A DNA stretch of 64,000 nucleotides. Source: Patagioenas fasciata. Its lineage: Eukaryota; Chordata; Aves; Columbiformes; Columbidae. The stretch covers positions 1,927,001-1,991,000 of the forward strand of contig NC_092523.1 in assembly GCF_037038585.1 (NCBI RefSeq), read 5' to 3'. The position numbers and the translations under genes were made by a program. How positions within the stretch are numbered: the stretch's first letter is position 1; each line of letters starts with the position of its first letter. Positions 57,508-64,000 of this stretch are shown one piece after another. The notes under the pieces were generated by a model. The model was not told where the DNA came from, searched no databases, and saw nothing but the letters and a program-made list of their open reading frames with translations.

Positions 57508-57669
57508 TGGCCAGAGAGGTGGTGGATGAACCATCCCTGGAGACATCTCAGGCCAGGTTGGATGGGGCTCTGAGCAACCTGAGCTGGTGAAGATGTCCCT
57601 GCTCATGGCAGGGGTGGCACTGGGGGAGCTGGGGAGGTCCCTTCCAACCCTGTTCTACAATTCTATGAC
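57508..57669 (+). mobile_element. CR1 LINE 3' tip
   Basis: It runs from TGGCCAGAGAGGTGGTGGAT to the tail TTCTACAATTCTATGAC. Confidence 0.93.
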
Positions 57670-58993
57670 CCCACACTTCCAGCACAGCTCTGCCCATCCT
57701 CCCAATCACCCTGCAACACCACCGACCTCATCCCAGAGCTGTTCACCTCATTAAAAAGCTTCACCATTTCATGTGTCCACTCTCCCACCAGCTCCTCAGG
57801 AGGATTGTGGAGGTCACCAGGTGCTGGGAGAGGCAGAAGCCACCAGGTCTCGAGAAGCCACCAGGTCTTGGGGACAGGGCAGCAGGAAATAAGTGTCCCC
57901 ATGGCCAAGAGACGAAATCCTCGACCCCACCACTCAGCTCCTTTGCCACTGGGAACAAACCCCAAGCCAAGTTTCTATTGCCTATTTTAGTGGTGGCTTT
58001 GAGAGAAGATGAAGCATCTGGACCAACTTCGCAATATCCTCTGAAAAATTAAACTATTTTGGATTGCATTTTCAGGGGGAAAAACTGTTTTCCAGAGAAA
58101 GGAGAAGCAAAAGCGATGCGAGCTGGGCCGGAGATACCGCCCGAGGATTCTCCGTAAACCTGCCTCTCCACATTGGAGGGAAGCCCTTCAGCCCCACAGG
58201 GTGCTTGAGCGGTTGCGGACGCCAGGTCCTCCTTGTTCCAACCCAACTAATGGCTTTAACTGTAGGAGAAGAGAAGGAACAGCAAAGACCTTTGAAACCA
58301 TGCCCAAAAAAATGTAGAGCGTGTTCACATTTTAACAGTTTCCCTGAAATTTATGGCCTAGAGACCTGCCAAGTTGACCAAAAAGCATCTCCCTCCCAGC
58401 ACACTGTTCCCTGTACTTTCTTTCTTGAGCCTTTTTTGACTACCCCAAGAATGAGGTGCTCTCTCCTGAGATGTTACTCCAACAAAAAGCTTCTCCACGC
58501 CAAAAATCTCTCTCGACACTATCCACGTTCTTCTTGCACACAACTTCATCCTTTTCTCTTCGGTGCATCCCTCCATCACCTCCCTAGATCTTTTGATCAC
58601 TCACATATTACATTCTCCTATGAACACAAAGTCTTTCTTCGCCTTGATGGCAGTTTCAGCTTAGATCACCCGGTGTCCCATATCTGACCTGTTGGAGACT
58701 GTACAACATACGTCTTTTCACATAATGTTACTCCTCTGTATTCTATTTTTTTAATATTGGCAAAAACCCAAACGAATAGAAATAAGCTGCACCAGAACCA
58801 GAGCTGACCTGCACGTGAGCACGTCCGCTCGGAGCAGAGCCGCGTGTGCACGTGTCCTGTTCCTGCTCTCCCTGTCCCCCCAGAGCAAACTGGTCCAACT
58901 CCTTAATTTCCTCCTAAAAGCAGCTCTTTCACTCTGTAAAGACGCATCGCACCTGCAGCACTTCTCTTTTTCAACAAAACCCATGGTGCACAT

Positions 58994-59131
58994 GAGTCAC
59001 CATCCCTGGAGGTGTTTAAGACGTGTAGATGAGGTTCTTGGGGACGTGGTGGGCTTGGTAGTGTTGGGTCAATGGTTGGACTCGATGATCTTCAAGGTCT
59101 TTCCCAACCTAAACAATTCTGTGATTCTATG
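58994..59131 (+). mobile_element. CR1 LINE 3' tip, diverged
   Basis: It contains GGTGTTTAAGACGTGTAGAT and ends ACAATTCTGTGATTCTATG, a related but distinct CR1 subfamily. Confidence 0.85.
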
Positions 59132-59407
59132 CAGACCTCAAGCAGGTCTGAGAAAAAGGAACACGTGGGAAAGACCAACGGAGCAACCCAAACTCTGATG
59201 GACCTCCAAATCCACCACCGACCTTCTGCAGAAGCAAGACGCCGCTATTACACATCGTGACAGAGGCAGCATCCTCACTCCTTCTCAGTTTCTTGTGAGT
59301 TCAACCCATGACTTGGAGAAATCAAATATTCATGGTGAGGAGAGGAGAAGGAGGTCCCTTTCCTGACCATCTGTTCAGTGTTAACGAGAATAGATTTTGC
59401 CCAATTC

Positions 59408-60139
59408 TCACAGAATCCCAGAATGTCAGGGATTGGAAGGGCCCTGGAAAGCTCATCCAGTGCAATCCCCCCATGGAGCAGGAACACCCAGCTGAGGTTC
59501 CACAGGAAGGGGTCCAGGCGGGTTTGAATGTCTGCAGAGAAGGAGACTCCACAACCTCCCTGGGCAGCCTGGGCCAGGCTCTGACACCCTCACCCCCAAC
59601 AAGTTGCTTCTCAGATTTAAGTGGAACCTCTTATGTTCCAGTTTGAACCCACTGCCCCTTGTCCTGTCACTGGTTGTCACCGAGAAGAGCCTGGCTCCAT
59701 CCTCCTGACACTGCCCCTTTCCATATTGATCCCCATGAATGAGTCCCCCCTCAGTCTCCTCTTCTCCAGCTCCAGAGCCCCAGCTCCCTCAGCCTTTCCT
59801 CACACGGGAGATGCTCCACTCCCTTCAGCATCTTGGTGGCTGCGCTGGACTCTCTCCAGCAGTTCCCTGTCCTTCTGGAGCTGAGGGGCCACAACTGCAC
59901 ACAATATTCCAGGTGTGGTCTCCCCAGGGCAGAGCAGAGGGGCAGGAGAACCTCTCTGACCTACTGACCACCCCCTTCTAACCCACCTCAGGTACCATCG
60001 GCCTTCCTGGCCACAAGGGCCCAGTGCTGGCTCATGGTCACCCTGCTGTCCCCAGGACCCCCAGGTCCCTTTCCCCTACACTGCTCTCTAACAGTTCATT
60101 CCCCAACTTACACTGGAACCTGGGGTTGTTCCTGCCCAG
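59408..60139 (-). mobile_element. CR1 LINE fragment, young-looking subfamily
   Basis: It opens TCACAGAATCCCAGAATGTC and closely follows 20815 and 52044, extending to CTGGGGTTGTTCCTGCCC. Confidence 0.94.
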
Positions 60140-61263
60140 ATGCGAACAAGAAGAATCCAAGCTACACTTCCAAATTACACATTCATTGTAATCACTGGTC
60201 CAGGAAAAACCCTCAATAATGCCTCATATTTTTAAAATTACCCAGCAGAACTTTCCTTCTCAAATTAGCTTTGGAGTTCACAGAGTTGGCAACGAGAGGC
60301 AGATAATTAAGACTGTAGATGAGCACCACATAAGGGAAAACAGAATATAATCACAAGAATGCAAAAACAACAGCTGAAAAAACCCAAAAAAGTTTCATGA
60401 TTTGGTAGCAGCAGAGCTGAGAGCAAACCTGGCTGTGAGTTGCACAGGGAAAATCGCGCTGTGAGCTTTGTTCTGCTCTTGTCCTCGGCAAACGATTAAA
60501 ATACTCAGTAAAATGGGACTTTCCAGATCCAGAATGCGTAGATGACAATAGTTTGAATCATTAAATTTCTGCTTACCTGGACACAGAAATGCGCCCTGTG
60601 TACTTCATGTTAATGATAATTTACTCACTGTGTCCAACTGGGTAACATGTGCCATAATTACCCATCGGTGGAGTCATCTCCAATGCTTTGTACTTACAAT
60701 ATCATCAGTTCATTCCTTAAAAAAGAGTAGATCTTCCAAGCTCTTGCATTAAAATATCAATACAAGGACAGCAAGTAAGGTGATGTGCTACGATAATATA
60801 TGCTGAGTAGATTCCTCCCTTGATAAAGCCAAGCTGGGCTTAGTTTATAGAGTATATATGTGGACACCAGTTGATGACGCACGCAGAACAAGCAGAAATA
60901 GCCCAAATTCACTTGGAACAGCTCGGTTTTAAATGCATCACAGAATGTTTTTGTGGCACCCGATCCATAGACCAAGCCACTCGCATCCCTGCGGCTCCGG
61001 TTTAAGCAAAGAGTGATTAATTTGGCTTCGTCCCTCGTAAATTAGAATCTTAAACCCACTGCCCATCTGGATGTATTAATGCATTAGCACCTGTTAGCGC
61101 ATGACCTGGGCTGCTCTTAAGTTTATCTCTGGGTTTCACTCGCTCTTCATCCGTCTTTGACTTCGGGCCACAGAAATTCTCAGGCACGTGTTTTGGGAAT
61201 TCTCCCACCTTTAAGAGAGACTTACAGAGCATCTCGCAAGAGCACAGCTGCACTCTCACAGCC

Positions 61264-61316
61264 CATCTCCATCTCCATCTCCATCTCATCTCCATCTCCA
61301 TCTCCATCTCCATCCC
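61264..61316. repeat. CATCTC hexanucleotide microsatellite
   Basis: About nine CATCTC units, one shortened by two bases, ending CATCCCC. Confidence 0.95.
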
Positions 61317-61393
61317 CAGGCCTTGCACAACTGTTTCCCAAGAAGCCGCTCGGTATTCATCCATGTAAAAACACATTCAATGACTGCATGCTA

Positions 61394-61770
61394 GAATCAC
61401 AGAATCATTTTGGTTGGAAAAGCCCCTCAAGATCATTGAGTCCAACCACAATCCACCCCTGGCACTGCCCCATGTCCTGAGAACCTCCTGTCTGTCTGTC
61501 CAGCCCTCCAGCGATGGTGACTCCAGCACTGCCCTGGGCAGCCTGTTCCAATGCCCCACAGCCCTTTGGGCAAGAAATTGTTCCCAGATCCAACCTCAAC
61601 CTCCCCTGGGTAACTTGAGGCCGTTTCCTCTGGTCCTGGCGCTTGTTCCTGGGGAGCAGAGCCCGACCCCCCTGGCTCCAAGCTCCTTTCAGGCAGTTCA
61701 GAGATCAGAAGGTCTCCCCTCAGCTCCTGTTCTCCAGCTGAACCCCCAGCTCCCTCAGTTGCTCCTCACA
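61394..61770 (-). mobile_element. CR1 LINE 3' fragment
   Basis: It opens GAATCACAGAATCATTTTGG and follows the 8521 and 25371 subfamily to CCCTCAGTTGCTCCTCAC. Confidence 0.92.
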
Positions 61771-61849
61771 AGACATCAGCACAGGTGACCGACCACCTTG
61801 ATGTGTACCTGGCTGGCACCCACCCACACTTGGTTGAGCAGTAGGGTTC

Positions 61850-62595
61850 AGAAGGTTGAGTTACTGGGTCATGCTCTACATGGAGGTCTGTTAGCAACTG
61901 GAGAATGACAGCAAGGGTTGTGGGACCTCCCTCACTTAACATCTTCAGAAGTCACCTGGAGGAGGCAATGGACCTGGTCTCATCCACTCTGCAGATGACC
62001 CCAAACTGATGGAAAAGTCAATATGCTCAAGGGTAGGGCCACCATCTGGAGGGGTCTTGGCAGGCTGGAGGAATGTGCCAACATGAACGTGATTAAATTC
62101 AACAAGGGCAAATGCCAAATATTGCATATGAAATGGAAGAACCCCTGGACCCCTTGCAACAACGGAGGCTGAGGAGCGCTGCTTTGGGAACACCTCTGTG
62201 GGTAAGGACCGCCAGTTTTGGTAGACATCAAGCTGAACGCGAACCACCAGTGCATGCAAAAGGAGCCAAAAGCACCTGGGGATGTAATCCTAACGCCTAT
62301 GAGGAGGTCATTCAGAAGATGGAGCCAGGTCAACCTCACGGTTCTGCATGGCAGGAGAGACAATGGCTACCAACAAGACAGAGACATTTTGAGTGGCTGT
62401 AATGGAAAGCTTGTTCAGAACAAGAAGAGTCAGGCAGCAGAACGAGCTCTCCAAAGGTGTTTTACAGTCAAGCTTTCACCACCAGACTGGACAAAGCCCT
62501 GAGAAACCTGGTCTGATCTCACGGTTGACTTGCTCCGAGCAGGAGGTCGGATCAGAGACCTCCTGAGGTCCCTTCCCACCTGGGCGATCCCATCC
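61850..62595 (+). mobile_element. CR1 LINE, ancient copy with ORF2 remnants
   Basis: Diverged plus-strand CR1. GCAGATGACCCCAAACTGAT corresponds to the reverse-transcriptase Ala-Asp-Asp region, and AAATTCAACAAGGGCAAATG to the conserved FNKGKC segment. It ends with a CR1-like 3' end, GAGGTCCCTTCCCACC. Many stops and indels are present. Confidence 0.75.
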
Positions 62596-63741
62596 TGCGG
62601 GACACACGCTTCGCAAACAGGCTACGCAGAGACTCTGAAGCCTCCAGGTATTATGCGTGGTTTATTTCCCTCCCTGGCCTCCAAACGTCCTGTTCACCAG
62701 CCATTTCCCATGTGCCGTGTTCTGCGAGGGGGAAAGGCCAGAACTGGGGCCACAAGACCCATTTCAGGGGGGTTATGTTCACGGTTCAGCCAATTTCAGT
62801 CTCATTTCTATAAGAAACAGTATATCCCTCTTCTCCCCCGTCACCGAGCGGGAGTGCTGGGATGTGTCACCCCTCACCTGGCTGAAACGGCCCCTACAGA
62901 TAGTGTTTCATTTTCATTTGCCTACAAGCGCCAAACGACGTTTGGCATCGTGTCAATGCCGAAGAGCCGCCCGGTCGAACCTGGATCCACCTCTGCTCCC
63001 CTCTCCTAACCCCCCGATCTCCACGGGCACCCCCAAAACCAGCCCCCCGTGCCCCCATGGTGGGCAGCTCAGAGCAGCAATTTGCATGGGACCTGCCTCA
63101 TCCAAACGTTTTAAAACCCTGCCAACAGCCACTTTTTACCCCAAAAGAAGCGGTTTGTTTTAAGGACAGATGATCATCCAGCTCTTAAAGAAACCAACAG
63201 GAGCTTGTACGCTAATTAGAAATAAGTTGCAAGAAAATGAGTTTACAAAACAAGCTTCACATGCCATGAAGATCTCCCAAGATAAGAGAACACCAGTAGC
63301 CGCTAATGAAACACAAAGAAGTGCGACTCTTTAGCTGATGCTTAACTTTAAAAACGTAAGTATTCCCAAATAATGTAGCAGAGGCACACGGGCGCAGGTG
63401 CTCAGCACGGAGCGTGCAAGCGCTTTGCTGAATCAGGATCAAAAAGGAGGCGCTTTGCTCAGCCCCGCGGAACCGCTTGTTGACTGTAAACGCCACCTCG
63501 ATACCGACAACAAGATAAAGCTGAGCAGAGAACTGCGTGGGGGGAAGAGAGCGCAGCGCCGCGTTTGAGGAGAGACGGCCCCCCAGGGCTGCGGGGCCAG
63601 CGCCTCACGAGCGGCTGCGGGCGGAGAACGGGCACAGCCCCTTCTCCTGGCCCGGGATGTCTCCAGCAGCCTCGCTGGACTGGTCTGCTGTGCTGCTTTG
63701 CTGGCCGGTGTCTCATCCTGCTGAGCACGCAGATAAAGGGC

Positions 63742-63950
63742 ACTGAACGGTTTGGGTTGACGGGACCTCCCCAGCTCCCCCAGTGCCACCCCTGCCATGA
63801 GCAGGGACATCTTCACCAGCTCAGGTTGCTCAGAGCCCCGTCCAGCCTGGCCTGGGATGTCTCCAGGGATGGTTCAGCCACCACCTCTCTGCCCAACCTG
63901 GGCCAGGCTCTCACCACCCTCAGGGCCAACAATTTCTTCCTTTGTCCAGC
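63742..63950 (-). mobile_element. CR1 LINE 3' fragment
   Basis: It opens ACTGAACGGTTTGGGTTGAC and continues CTTCACCAGCTCAGGTTGC, in the 5447 and 20535 subfamily. Confidence 0.9.
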
Positions 63951-63979
63951 TTTGGGCACACACATGGAGCCATCTCCTT

Positions 63980-64000
63980 CACAAAATCCCAGAATCCCAG
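63980..64000 (-). mobile_element. CR1 LINE 3' tip cut by the window end
   Basis: The last bases read CACAAAATCCCAGAATCCC, the start of a CR1 3' tail on the minus strand. The body would lie beyond 64000. Confidence 0.55.

Larger units (their letters stand above)
55782..64000 (-). other. EXOC6B intron, 5' part truncated by the window edge
   Basis: At least 8.2 kb with no further EXOC6B exon found. It contains CR1 pieces at 57508, 58994, 59408, 61394, 61850, 63742 and the tip at 63980, and a CATCTC microsatellite at 61264-61316. The segments 55782-57507, 57670-58993, 60140-61263 and 62596-63741 have no recognised feature. 63420-63640 is GC- and CpG-rich. Confidence 0.8.

Overview
The window is vertebrate nuclear DNA, almost certainly from a bird. 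It carries one split gene on the minus strand with canonical GT/AG introns, embedded in sequence full of chicken-repeat-1 (CR1) LINE fragments. CR1 is the dominant avian LINE, and roughly 28 pieces can be recognised by their conserved 3' ends. The CR1 subfamilies look like those of neoavian birds, but the species cannot be fixed from the sequence.

The gene is EXOC6B (Sec15B), a subunit of the exocyst vesicle-tethering complex. Twelve consecutive internal coding exons can be read from 55781 down to 510. They total 1281 nt, or exactly 427 codons in one continuous frame, and correspond to about residues 313 to 739 of the roughly 811-residue human protein (human sequence and numbering recalled, not looked up). 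The 5' exons lie beyond 64000 and the last coding exon lies before position 1. Paralogue-diagnostic residues fit EXOC6B and not EXOC6. No second protein-coding gene, tRNA or rRNA was found; the other open frames are chance frames, repeat frames or CR1 remnants.

Layout, left to right. 1-509: part of the intron before the last coding exon. 510-583: penultimate coding exon. 584-13723: a 13.1-kb intron with a 22-bp minisatellite, a 52-bp minisatellite (14 units), a TA/TG microsatellite and a 702-nt almost pure purine tract. 13724-13865: exon. 13866-35709: a 21.8-kb intron holding the largest CR1 copies, a 24-bp repeat with alternately inverted core, a 26-bp minisatellite and CpG-dense stretches. 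35710-55781: ten more exons, with a 19-bp minisatellite, a solitary LTR and a highly similar inverted pair of CR1 copies around five exons. 55782-64000: intron with further CR1 copies.

The unusual material is structural, not a new gene system: the purine tract, minisatellites whose unit lengths leave all minus frames open, the alternating inverted-core repeat, and the inverted CR1 pair that could fold the pre-mRNA around five exons. Nothing here amounts to an unknown multi-gene system.
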